From the NCBI GenBank assembly GCA_015039365.1, contig WION01000010.1:186001-250000 (forward strand): a stretch of DNA of 64,000 nt, read 5' to 3'. This document shows, in pieces, positions 44,578 to 56,378 of the stretch (positions are counted from its first letter, which is position 1; the number at the start of each line of letters is the position of its first letter). The notes under the pieces were generated by a model, which ran no database searches, was not told the DNA's origin, and saw nothing but the letters and a program-made list of their open reading frames with translations. The position numbers were made by a program, and so were the translations under genes. Source of the stretch: Amanita rubescens (taxonomy: Eukaryota > Basidiomycota > Agaricomycetes > Agaricales > Amanitaceae).

Positions 44578-46118
44578 TTATAGCGGTCTGTAAACATGGA
44601 TGTGTTCTGTCTTCTTCCAAATTTCTCTTATCAGCGCTTCTTGCTGTTGTCGCGGTGACCGACCAGCGGCGTCTCTTGAGCAGCTCCGAATTGCCAGGTA
44701 TCTGATATAGTTAATCCTTGACCCGAAAAATAAGGATATCCTTCTTACCTCCTACCACCCAAATGAGCCATGGGAATTGGGTTATTCTCGCCGTGACCAT
44801 CGGACGGATTCGCATCAACGAGGACCCCGCCAGTCTGTAAAAGGATTGCGGCGGCAGCGCAGACGTCCTGTCGTAATTAATGGTTATTCATTCGCCTCAA
44901 CATAAAGTACGCAATGTCTTACCCATTCCCAGCAGCCTCCGGCTGAAGGGAGGAAAATGTTATTTTGAAATATGTTGCGATAGAAGATGATGTAATTTAC
45001 CTTCAAACATGATGTCGCCTTGTCCCGAAGCCACATAGACTAAGTCCATGGCAGCGCTAGGAGAATGTAGATATCAAATTGTTATGCTGTTAATCAATGG
45101 CACATACCTTCCAAGGCTTCTGATTCCATGGACCATTCCGCCTCTGCCATCCCTTCCACCGATCTCAGCGGCCATGTTCGTAAAATTGATGCTCCGCTTC
45201 TCCAAGTTAGATCCCGGGAAGTCTCTTCTATCTTTTCCCCATTCTCCTAGATAGATACACCTAAATTCCACCCGAGCGTCAGAAGCGAGCGAAGATAAGA
45301 GGGATGTGAATGTATATATACCCTTTGGTGCTTCCAGGAAGAGGCGGCGGCGGCGAAATCAGAGGAAGGCTTGTCACCGGTCCACAAGGTCCAAATTCAG
45401 ACATCCATGCTCCCCCTCGGGGGTGATAAATAGCAGAGTATAGGGTACCTGGCGCACTATTGGTAGAGGTCATTATACAGTATCGAAAGACTCACCTTCC
45501 CCTCCAATGAAAGGTGCAAATACGACGCCAACCGTTGGAATAGAGTTTATACAAAACCCAATCGATATAGCGCACATGGGGACTAAGGGGACGAATGAGT
45601 GACGCAAGATGTAGTTACTTTCACATAACATACACATATGGATCATATTTACTGTGCCGTCAATTGGGTCAATGATCCTGAGGCGGCGTAAGATGTACGT
45701 TTATTGATGCTAGATAGGACCCACCAAGTCGGACCATCCTGCAAGAGAAATCGCCTCTCTTGGCTCGCGGTGTATGATTCCTCGCCGATAAACTAGAGGA
45801 ATCGGTAAACCGATATAAATTACCCAAAGGACGAATGCTTACTGCATGATCTGGATACCGTAGTGGTGATTGCCTCTCTGAAAAGGTGTCAATGATCTAT
45901 CCTGTCCTAAGTTAAAGAGCGAACCTGATAATTCTCTCGACGGCGATATCGGCGGCAGTAACGAGGTCAACTGCATTCATCTTCTCCCTTGTTTTCAAAA
46001 CTTGTAACCTTCTTCTTCTCATTTGTTCCTCTCTGAGAAAATTACCAGCGAGTCTCGCGACACCGCAGGCGAACGCGTGATATTCTTCGAGCTCAGCGAT
46101 TGAATGAGTATAAGTCAT
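44578..46118 (-). CDS. Inositol monophosphatase family protein
   Basis: Mg-dependent, Li-sensitive phosphatase that releases myo-inositol from inositol-1-phosphate. ATG 46118 gives MTYTHSIAELEEYHAFACGV, then KMNAVDLVTAADIAVERIIR. In successive short exons the metal-binding motif IIDPIDGTVN is at about 45655-45685. Then come the segment around AAMDLVYVASGQGDIMFEG (about 45005-45060), the Trp-Asp block at about 44870-44935 and NPIPMAHLGGR near 44750. The C-terminus EIWKKTEHIHVYRPL ends at TAA 44578. At least ten introns are present. It is convergent with the GT90 gene, about 230 bp apart. Confidence 0.85.
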
Positions 46119-47173
46119 TTCTCGAATGAGTTTGTTGGGGCCTTGTCGAGAACAGCGGGTTGTGGGGACATTATATATACTGTTGCCTGGCCCAAGCGTT
46201 GATCAAGGCACTATTAGCGTTCCTTGCCATCAAATGACGCTGCTGACGGACGCATTGAGTGCGATAATGCTAGATTGAATGAGAATTTCGACAAGAATGC
46301 ATTAGTGCGGGCCAGTAGGATCCGCGCGGTGTCAGCCAGTGGACACGGGCGTGCATTTTTGGATGGAATACAGTGATAAGAGACCCGATAACAGGCGGAT
46401 CATCATATAAGGATCTGGTCTTACAAAGCCCTCATCATTCGCTTACCCTGCTCTCCACGACTCGGACATCGGACAATAGATAATGATAATGTGCAGAGTC
46501 GGTCTCTTGGCGTTTCCACCGGCTAGCAACTATTTGAGTGATAACACGAGGTCGCCACTTTTGCGGTCCCTACGGATGGTTGAGGTTCCGGTTAGGACCC
46601 GAGTACAAAATTCCTGTGATGTATTTAAGTACTAGCGCTCTTCCAGAATGGAGTTGCGTCTTCCATCATTACGTCGCACCTATATCTCTAAACAAGGGCT
46701 TTGTCAGTCTTGAAAGCTTCAACGTTCAACTTTCAATTGGCGATAGCCAATGTGCTGACAGTCGTATTTAAGGATACGGAATTTGTTTCTGGGTGGTCTG
46801 TTTCATGTTCGCTTCCATCAGAACCCTGACGGTAGTGGTCTTAGTACTGGTACTAATGGAACTCCGATTTCGTCGTCGAAACGGCTTATGTTTCCCTCTC
46901 CTTAAAGACCTCTGCACTCTCAGCTAATATGGTTCAAAATATGCAGACTATCTCTAATTGCCAGTGCAGTCATAAGTCAACAAATTCAACACCCCTTATA
47001 GTATCTGTGTCACCGTGTCAGAGGAATCTTTCGTTTACATCAATTCACACGGTCGACGGCCTCGGTTCCAATTTGGCTAGGAAGGCGAGGTACGTACGGC
47101 AGGATGTTCAATGGCACGCTTTATAATGGACTGGTGGCTAGTCACACGTGCAGTTTGAATCATCCCTAGCAAC
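46119..47173. other. Intergenic region, no gene recognised
   Basis: About 1 kb between the divergent inositol monophosphatase and lactonase genes. Frames at 46538-46771 and 46929-47126 have no product I recognise. It should contain both promoters. Confidence 0.45.
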
Positions 47174-48403
47174 ATGGTCAACTTCACCTTTCTGGCTGGC
47201 GGTTACGATGTTTTCATTGCCTCGTATCTCTTCTGTTCGGAGACACTAACTCTCAGCCTCTTGAACAAATATCCAACTGGCCAGAACCCATCCTGGATAA
47301 GTGCTCACCCATTAAACAAGGGCATTATCTAGTACGTCAATGTTAGCCCGGTTACCGAGGTCCCATTTCAACCAGTTTATAGTGCAGTAAACGAGGCTAC
47401 GGAGGGACTCGGAGCCGTGCAATCTTTCTTGGTCGATGGACAGGGAGAACTTACGCCAGCCATTGCAAACATCTCCTCCGGTGGCAGCTCTCCACCATTC
47501 GTTGCCGGACTCTCAACTGGAGGAGCAGTTGTCGTTGTAAACTATTCTGGGGGCAACGGTAGAATAATTCCAACCATACGTGACGTTTTCTTCGATGATA
47601 GCGCTCCAATTATTACTTTCCCTTCCCCAGTGAACGGCAGTTCACACCCACATATGGCGCTTGAGCATAACGACGAAATCCTGGTTCCAGATCTGGTACG
47701 TTTTTTGTTCCATTATGGACCACAATTTTTTTAAATTTGTGGTTAGGGTGGTGACACGATTTGGCGACTTGCACGAAACGAGTATTCTGATTATTACGAA
47801 ATTCAGGGCTCCATTCCTCAGCCTAAAGGTAGTGGGCCAAGACATATCGCGATATATGGTAAGGTGCAATAATCGCAATTACAGGTGAGAAACTGACGTT
47901 ACTCCGTAGAGGACCGACTTTACACGCTGCATGAGCTGTCATCCACGTTAACAGTACAAAGAATACCGGCCGCGCCCAATGCTACCTCGCCTATCATTGC
48001 CAGCGTATCTATAACGCCGCCTAATCCACCGGCGGCCGCTCAATTTGCTGCGGCAGAAATCCTCATTCCCCCGCCTTCGCCGCAATTTCCCATTCCCTAC
48101 ATATACGTTTCTAACCGCAACACAGGTGGCCTTGACCCTCAAGGGGACACGATTGCCATATTTGAGCATGTTAACAAAGACGAAAGCAACGAGGGTCTGC
48201 AATTGATTCAGCAGGTTTACACGGGCCTGGATCAAATTCGAGGGATGGAGTTTGGACCTGGGCCTTGTGAGTTTTTGGCTGCCAGCGGCGTGCAGGGCTC
48301 CGCTGGTGTTATAATACTTCGCAGGACCGATCAAGGGAGGAACTTGGAAATTGTCGCACGTAACCTCGACGTTCCCACAAGGACAAGCTTTGTCTGGTTG
48401 TAA
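47174..48403 (+). CDS. Lactonase-type seven-bladed beta-propeller protein
   Basis: Related to bacterial 6-phosphogluconolactonase (Pgl) and fungal carboxy-cis,cis-muconate cyclase (Lactonase family, PF10282). ATG 47174 gives MVNFTFLAGGYDVFIASYLF. Blades are visible as repeats: YPTGQNPSWISAHPLNKGII, EGLGAVQSFLVDGQGELTP, GLSTGGAVVVVNYSGGNGRI, SSHPHMALEHNDEILVPDL followed by GGDTIWRLA, and YIYVSNRNTGGLDPQGDTIA followed by IFEHV. The H-P-H and PDLG.D segments are typical of the family active-site face. Introns at about 47330-47381, 47697-47750 and 47857-47910. The C-terminus is NLDVPTRTSFVWL. No signal peptide is clear, so it is probably cytosolic; the substrate lactone is unknown. Confidence 0.85.
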
Positions 48404-49211
48404 TTAATCACCAAATTGACTGGAATAGGAAAGCTTAGACTTTGGATATATCTTGAACAAATGGCTCCGTGAAACTGAACTTAAAAGAGCGGAGTCCGGT
48501 GTATCTAGACAACGGTCGATCATGTCCTGATACTATAACTCCCACGATGTCTAGAAAAGTTTCCACCACCGCGAACACTAAGTACTAAGTGTCAAGTACC
48601 CAAGCTAGGCCAACCGTCAAAGTGTGCTTTCGCTCCTAACGGAAGCTTATGTGGGGAACCGGGGCTAGATCGCGTCGGTGTTGCTTCGGCCGCCAGATGG
48701 GATGCCTGCTTCCATTTTCCCGGGACTCGTGAGTCGTGTATACTGCATTGCTATAGCTCGATCAGCGCTCTACTTATAAATTATCACGGCAGCACCGCCC
48801 AACCGAATAATTAAGCTCGCGCGCTCGGTTTCCACACCGCCCATAAAAGAGAAATGTCAGTGGCAAGGAGACACTGATATGAATATGACAGGCTAGCCGA
48901 TTTTTGGAGGACATCCCTGCATCAGCGTGTCATCACAGCATTGAAAGGGCAAGGAAGTCTATTGAATTGTTGGATTGTTGGATTGACGAGTGATGTATAT
49001 TTGAAATGACAAACACCGTGGAAGCGGCGATAACGAAAATGTATTAACGCATGACCCAGGATCGACCAAGGATCTCCCCATACTAGATTTTATTACGCGA
49101 CACTGCACAAGTAAATTTTGGCCAAACAGACTGCTTTAAGTAAAGTCTCTTCCACCTGTTGAAACTCCAAATCCCTTTCTTTCGACTTACCCCTCATTGT
49201 GCCATTAAATA
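48404..49211. other. Intergenic region, no gene recognised
   Basis: About 0.8 kb. Contains short direct repeats (GAATTGTTGGATTGTTGGATTG near 48963) and presumably the acetate transporter promoter. No RNA or transposon feature seen. Confidence 0.4.
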
Positions 49212-50238
49212 ATGTCTTCGCACCACGACGTTGAAAAAGCCGCTGTTGAAGCAATGCACCCGAGTAGGGCTATCAAGTCTCATTCTCCGTCCAGGATAGG
49301 CGATGCGGGTACACTGTAAGATTGAGGCACCCAACATGTTCCGTGTCGTTGACAGCTTTGTTTTGGCCAGTGGATTGTTCTCCTTCGCATCTACCACGTT
49401 TATTCTCTCGTGGTACAACACGGGTGTACGCCACATCGCCCATCCTAATGTCGTTCTTGGCATGGCTGTCGCAGCCGGTGGACTTGGTCAAGTCTTGGCC
49501 GGAATGTGGGAGTTCCCCAGAGGCAATGCCTTTGCAGGAGCAGGTTAGTCCTAAGAATTCACAATCTATTAGCCATGGCCCCGTGGCTTTCCCTCCTGAC
49601 CGTCGTTTCCCCTTCCGGGATTTATCGCTATGACCGGATGACCTCTTGCCGGTTCGGCGGATGAGAAATGCAGTTTCTTTCACAGTATTAGCCTGTGAGC
49701 TATTCGAATGCACGTGCTCACGCTTCATTTTTAGCTTTCACTTCCTACGGAGCTTTCTGGATCTCCTATGCCCTTATCCTCCTCCCTGGTACTGGAGTTG
49801 TTGCTGCGTATGGCACGAACGTCGATGAGTTGAATAGCGCACTCGGAATTTACCTGATAACCTGGTTCATGGTCACGTTCTTCTTCTTGTAAGTATTGAT
49901 TGGAAACTGATGTTTTCATCGTTAACGAGCAACGTTTAGCATTGCTGCGTTGCGGAAGAACGTCGGCTTCATTTCCATGTTCTTCTGCCTTTGGCTTACC
50001 TTCCTTCTGCTCGCCGCTAATGTCTTCACTGGAATCGCCGGGTACGTACCATATCGAGCACTGATAAAGGACAATGACCGATTCATATTCCTTTTATAGT
50101 CTTCAGAAGGCAGGTGGAATTGTTGGTATCATAACTGCCTTGCTCGCCTATTATAATGGTCTGAGCCTGTTGCTTGCGGCGGAAGAACAACCTATTTTCA
50201 GGCTTCCCCTTGGTGTTATCCCTAAACGTATTGATTAG
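49212..50238 (+). CDS. GPR1/FUN34/YaaH family acetate transporter
   Basis: Six-span plasma-membrane channel/transporter for acetate and other small monocarboxylates (Ato family). ATG 49212 gives MSSHHDVEKAAVEAMHPSRA, a hydrophilic cytosolic N-terminus, then an intron. Membrane segments: FVLASGLFSFASTTFILSWY; VVLGMAVAAGGLGQVLAGMW; TSYGAFWISYALILLPGTGV; LGIYLITWFMVTFFFLIAAL; FFCLWLTFLLLAANVFTGIA; GIITALLAYYNGLSLLLAAE. The family signature reads GLGQVLAGMWEFPRGNAFAG and the short C-tail is FRLPLGVIPKRID. Four introns. The usual NPxG(P) N-motif before helix 1 is not seen in this splice form (FVLASG instead), so the first acceptor may be placed wrongly or the motif is lost. Confidence 0.85.
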
Positions 50239-51495
50239 CCGTTTATATGATTTCGGTTAGCTACTTCCCCAAATCTCCTTGATATTTTTTGTTGGACGAT
50301 TACAATATCGGAGAGACTATTGTTGTCATCATAATGTGTTGATACTTGCCGCTCGTTTATCCAATTGTCACTCTTTTTAGATCACTTGACCGACAGGTGT
50401 GATGAGGTTCAGTGAACATCAGTTTCGCGGAGTTGGGCTGCGGGTTCCTCCGAAGAGTGTAAGTAGGTGAGTAGATGATACGATGGAGAGAAGAAGAAAC
50501 ACATCAAACAATGTCAGGTGGTGGCGGGCATATATGTCCGGCAAGTCCCCATTGCCGTCGGAGCAACTTTGGTCCCTGCCTCCTGTCCATTGGTGACGAC
50601 GTTCGGTTCCGTGCCCTCACTGCCTTGCAGCAGCTTGTAGCAGCCAATTTAGACGGCTGGGTTAATAATAGTCGTGGTCACGGAAAAAAAATGTTCGCGA
50701 CAACCCTGTCCTTTATTCCACCTAATTAAAGTTAAATTTGATCCTACCGCCACCTGGGTTCTGATTCAACGATCCTGAAAATAATGAGGAGACCTACCCA
50801 ACTACATAAAGCAGACATATATCCCATAGCTTTGCTTCATGGATTGTAAGTGCCGATTAAATTTATGGTTTAAAAAATAAAATAAAATTGATGGGCTGCC
50901 ATGACGATATCGATGAGAGTGTATAACGAACCTTTTCTTGTCGCTCAGTTACGGTCGGATGAGGGTATTGGTCGTTCGAATAATGGGTCGCAGCTGACGC
51001 AAGGACCTGGATCGGAAGCCCGTAAACGGCGACTAGGTTACAGTGGCACAAGCTCTAAGATACGGGAGGATACGGGTGAAACGCATGGGTTTCCTTTCTC
51101 GCTGGAGATACTATGCGGCTGAAGCGTTTGCCGCGATGCCGAGGTGGACCAGAAGTGAATCTTTAAACTTTCCATATGATAATGGAGTGTCTAGTCTAGT
51201 AAACAGCACCACGGATCAAAAAACTAAAGTTTACTTGAACAAGGTTGAGACTGGTTCAGAATTTTCGACAATGCATAATGCACGACGTCCGCGTGAGGTA
51301 CTGTGCGCCGTGCGGCAGAAAAGAGCAAACGGCGGAAACAATCTGAATAGATGAGGCGGGGACGGCAGACCGGGGTTAATAATAGATGGAGTGCAAGGGG
51401 TCCTGTGAGCAACTTTAAGGACACAAGGTCTGGCTGGCACCTCTAGACCGCAACCACTCTCTTGATTCTCCCTTCTTTTCCCCCTCCCGACGCCC
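50239..51495. other. Intergenic region, no gene recognised
   Basis: About 1.25 kb. Frames at 50475-50729 and 50901-51354 have no product I recognise. The distal 200 bp form the promoter of glyoxal oxidase copy 1. Confidence 0.4.
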
Positions 51496-53950
51496 ATGCT
51501 GCGCCCGCCTGTCTCTTTACTAGCACTATGGCTCGCAACGTTTTCTTCTCCATCTCTCGCGCAAACTGCTGGCTCTTTTGCAGATGGTGGTAATACCCTT
51601 GTTAGTGCAATGATGGTCCGTCTTTTTTCTTCCCTCCCCCTTCTGCTCTCATCCCTCCTAGATGTTTCTTGGCAACGCAGAAAAAATATACATCTTGGAC
51701 AAAGCGGAGGGAAACGCTGCACAAATAAATGGCCATCCTGCGTGGGGCTCAGTCTGGTGGGTATACCGCTATCTCCTTCCAACAATCACTAATCCCAGAT
51801 CATAGGGACACGACGACTCACAAGGCAGAAGTGATGGAAGTCATGACAAATACTTTCTGCGCATCAGGATTCCATATGCCGAACGGTTCATACGCGACTT
51901 TTGGCGGCAACGGTGCAGTTGCACCAGGGGGAGGCTTAGGCTCTGTGCTCGAACCAGGCGGATACACGGCATCATGGGATAGTACATACCAAGATTTCGA
52001 CGGTCGCAAATCAATTCGTATCCTAAATCCTTGCACGAACTCTGACGACTTCGGTTCTGATCACTGCCAGTGGTATGATGATCCCACGGTGCTCTCTATG
52101 CAGGCTACGCGGTGGTATTCGTCAGCAGAGTCGTTGGGCAATGGGACCATTGTTCTTATAGGTGGATTCGTCAACGGTGGATATATCAACCGCAATTACC
52201 CCAACCATGATCCTCAGTTCGAAGGTGGAGCCGCTGAAAATACATTTGAATTCTATCCCTCTATAGGACCCGTCCAACCCCTCAACTTTCTCATCCAGAC
52301 ATCTGGGTTGAATGCTTATGCACATTCCTTCTTAATGGCCTCTGGCAATATGTTCCTTCAAGCCAACGTTTCTACTGGTGAGCAGAAACATTATCTCCCC
52401 TCCTTTATCTTAATTTTATTTTGTTAGTGCTTTGGGACCCGCTTACCAACGTGGAAACTCCTTTACCTGATATGCCTGGTGCTGTTGTTCGAGTTTATCC
52501 CGCCTCGGGTGCAGTTGCTATGCTCCCTCTGACGCCAGCAAATAATTATACCCAAACTATCCTTTTCTGCGGTGGATCGAATATGACCGATGCAATGTGG
52601 GGTGACTATACCATGCCAGCAGTCAATACATGGCTCTGGCCGGCATCCAATGATTGCCAGCGCATTACCCCTGAGCCACAAAACGGACAACCAGCTGCCT
52701 ATGAGCAGGACGACGATATGATGGAAGGCAGGTCCATGGGGCAGTTTATCATCCTTCCAGACGGGACATTATTCCTTGTCAACGGTGGATTGAATGGCAC
52801 AGCTGGCTATGCCCAGGGGACTGGTCAGACGGCCACTTATGGCCAGATGCCATATGGCGAATCTCTTGCATCCGGACCGGTCGGCACGCCTGCAATCTAT
52901 AATCCCAACATGCCCCCGGGACAACGTTGGTCCAACGCGGGCCTCGGAACGTCCAACATTGCCCGCCTATATCATTCATCCGCCATACTCCTCGCTGACG
53001 GTTCGGTGTTAATAGCAGGCTCTAACCCGAACTACGACGTCAATTTGACCACCACTTTCCCAACAACCTACCAGGCTGAGATTTTTTACCCACCATACTT
53101 TAGCGCGCCGGTTCGGCCAGTTGTTACCGGCGTGCCCAGCAACATCTCTTATGGTGGCGAACCATTCGATCTCACGATATCTGCAAGCTCTTACTCTGGT
53201 TCCTCCAACAACGCGGCCAACAACGCGACTGTCGTGCTCCAGCGAGGTGGATTCACCACACATGCGATGAACATGGGTCAACGTTTGATGCAACTCAACA
53301 ACACCTTCACTGTTCAAAGCGATGGAACGATCACTCTTCATGTGGCCCAAGCACTTCCAAACCCCAATATTTTCCAACCAGGGCCTGCATTCTTGTTCGT
53401 GACCATAAATGGGATTCCTAGCAACGGTACCTTCGTTATTGTTGGAAACGGACAATTGGGCACCCAGCCGACGTCGGCGGCCAGTATCTTACCACCCAGC
53501 ATACTCGATGCGAGTGCAAGTGGATCTGCCGGTGCATCGAGTGCAAACAGCGCCAGTGGCGGTAACTCTCGTAGCTCTAGCTCTTCACCGCATTCCGCCG
53601 CCTTGGTAGGTGGCATTATTGGTGCCATTGCTGCGATTGGTGTTGTTGGCGCACTCATAGGAGTCACTCTTGTCCGCCGCCGCCGTGCTAGCCCCTCCAA
53701 CGTTCCAATTATGAGAGGCTCGGGAAAGGCAATAGCGATGGTTGGCCCAAAATCTCGGGGAGCCAGGGATTCTGACTCAAGCGCGTTTGTGCCCCTACAA
53801 CAAGATAACTTCAGTCAGGCGTGGAACGCCAGCAGTATAAGCCTGCCTTATAGAGATGGACCACCAAGCAGCCGACAAAGTGGGGTGGACAATCATGACC
53901 CATACACCCCAACATCCCAACACCATTCGCTACCTCAATATCGGTATTAA
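51496..53950 (+). CDS. Glyoxal oxidase (copper radical oxidase), copy 1, membrane-anchored
   Basis: Extracellular AA5_1-type enzyme that oxidises aldehydes such as glyoxal and methylglyoxal to acids and supplies H2O2 to ligninolytic peroxidases. ATG 51496 with signal peptide (MLRPPVSLLALWLATFSSPS, then LA-Q). Motifs in order: NTLVSAMM then MFLGNAEKIYILDKAEG; FCASGFHMPNG with the Cys of the Cys-Tyr cofactor; RWYSSAE with its Tyr; RLYHSSAILLADGS with axial Tyr and Cu His; THAMNMGQRLMQL with the second Cu His. The DUF1929 domain is C-terminal. The C-terminus is not that of a simple secreted GLOX: a Ser-rich linker is followed by a membrane helix (LVGGIIGAIAAIGVVGALIG) and a basic cytosolic tail (VRRRRASPSN). 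Introns at about 51615-51660, 51770-51807 and 52377-52425. Stop at 53948-53950. Confidence 0.93.
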
Positions 53951-56378
53951 CACCGACAGTTAGGTGATTCTTTATGCCTGGTATTATCATTCTTTTTTGG
54001 GACATCTGTGTGGTTCGCATTTCTGTATTAGATATCAAACTTTTTAATGAACAATGGTTCTGACACATGGATTTAGGCAGGTCATCCGATCCTTTGCTAT
54101 GGTGGCCTCGTTTAATACTCGTGTCAAGACCCACACTTGTTCCGTTCCACCTTGCATGGCTACCTCACCGCTTCTTAACTTGTGCTCAAGCATGTTGCAT
54201 CATGCGCAGAATTATATCTGCGCGTCTCAGTTTTAGTACATTATTTGCTCTTTTTTTTTTTGATATTATATGGACAGGCACGGACAATTTTGGACAAATA
54301 CTCTTTTTGCAAATAGTGGAAGAACGCACCGGACATAGCCATGCATACTTTATTTACTTTTTGCTGATACGTTGGCAGAGTCTGACGGCACCAATATGTA
54401 CGAAGATCTGGATATCATATGAAATCTGGGAGTTTTCGGGCCTCAGATTCCTGACACCGCAGTCGTTCTTGTTCTCCTTCCACTCTTTTTGATAGTCACT
54501 CGTTTAGGAATAAAGTTAGGAAATGATAACGTTTGTAATAGCATGATTTAGATATCTTGCATTCACCGGGGACCGCATAGCTGGCGACACTCGCATCCGT
54601 AACACCAGGCTCTTAGCTAAACACACAGACTAGAGACTAGCCGTAACAGTGGCAGTTCCGGGAGACAGAAGAAGGTAAATGACGGAAGGAAGTTTTAGTG
54701 CTTTCCGTAAGTCGGAAAATGACAGGTATGGGACGTAACAATAAGCATGGGAACTAGAATAACGTTTTTTGACGAGAGGACGACGACAGCGATGCTGATG
54801 TATACAACCAGGTAGTGAGACTTGGACGCACTATGGATCGCAAAGGCGACTCAGAACTTATATAAGTACCTGATTCAGCCAGAATTAGTTTTTACATAGA
54901 ATTGAGCTCGAGTCGAGTATGCATGTCTATGATGGATAACGGCAGAGATGACGAAATCCCAACTTTTTTTTCGAGTGCGTTTGAGGACGGCCGGTAATGC
55001 AAGTAGATCGCGGTCATGATGTGCCTCTTACAATTATTTAACTTCTCTACACTGGTACCCCGCCGAAAATTCTCGAACTAAATTTGTATTATTCGAACGG
55101 CACCGAACTGCTTGCGTAGAAAACATGTTGACGTTGAGGTCAGTATCTGCGGCACTTGCGGCAATATATCTCAGTTCCTAGACAGAGGCACTGACATGCG
55201 GGTTGCACATACTGTCGCTCTTCATGGTCCTACTCTCCCTGGTGACGATGCCTTTCCCCCTATCTACGCTTTACACCGCCGCGACTGTACGGCATCAGTA
55301 TGCAGGGATATCGAGTCCAGATGATTCCTTGGAATGTCTCGGTAATGGATTCGCCCATGTAGCGTTCACCACAGACGACCTTTTTGGTTCGCGGAGCATA
55401 CGTTCGTAGCTGCTATAGCGCCTCAGATAACAAAATCGGTAGTCATAAAGTAACCTGCGACACTACCAGAGGCCGGACTCCAGAAAAGACGAGTAAAACG
55501 GCGAGTAGCCAAGCTGACCGATTCTAGTCGACAAGAGATCATGCACACAAGGCTCTGGTGTTTTTTTGTGTGATTGATCATGACATATGCAGTAACGGAA
55601 CAGTAGGCATGGCCCGGGGGAACTAGCATAAATTTGGAGAAGATGACAATAATATGCACTTGTGCAGTAGATGTCGACGAGATAGATGATTTCGCACAGA
55701 TGGAGAAACGGTCAGTACTGGTATTCCTTGCCTCGTTTTGTTGAAGTATCATAAGAACGAGAACGCATCTATGCGTAACCGCGAAATTCGGACACGGAGC
55801 GCATCCACGACAAGTTTGAGGACGGTAGGCAGTGGTCTAGCCTTCGGAACTGGAACATGTTGCAACTTGGGATGAGCCGATGACATCGTATCATTTTTTA
55901 ATCATCTCCCTCTACACCGACGCTGCTGGTAGCTGATACCACGAAATAGGACCAACTTCCAATCTCCGGGTACGTGGGATTGGTCGTCCAGTCGTCCAGA
56001 AGAGTCGCACGACGGTCTCAGAACGCCAAGCCAAGCGCAATACTTGGCAGGACAATAGTCGCCCAGAGCGTTGCCGCGCCATGTGCCCGGGATTCACATG
56101 ATCATCGTGAACTTAAAACCCTACAACTATCTCGTGACGAGCTCATTCTCGATTTCTCTGAACAAAGGGATTAACGGAGTCAAACATGAGCGCGGTTGCA
56201 AAGGTGGACGACCGCAAACGCGAATAGGGCAAGAGACCGGATTTGATATCGTCATACGATGCCGTGATCAATTCCGCTCATACTGATACGGAAATCCGAA
56301 GGCGTCAAGTATCAATGTCGACAGTTAGGGGCAGCTACCTTTTTAAATTCTTACGCCGGTCCTTCCCGTATCATTTCC
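53951..56378. other. Intergenic region between the glyoxal oxidases, no gene recognised
   Basis: About 2.4 kb. No frame has a recognisable product. Stretches near 54640-55070 and 55590-55900 share scattered similar runs (for example TTTGAGGACGG at about 54980 and 55820), which may be remnants of a duplicated flank, but the match is weak. Confidence 0.4.
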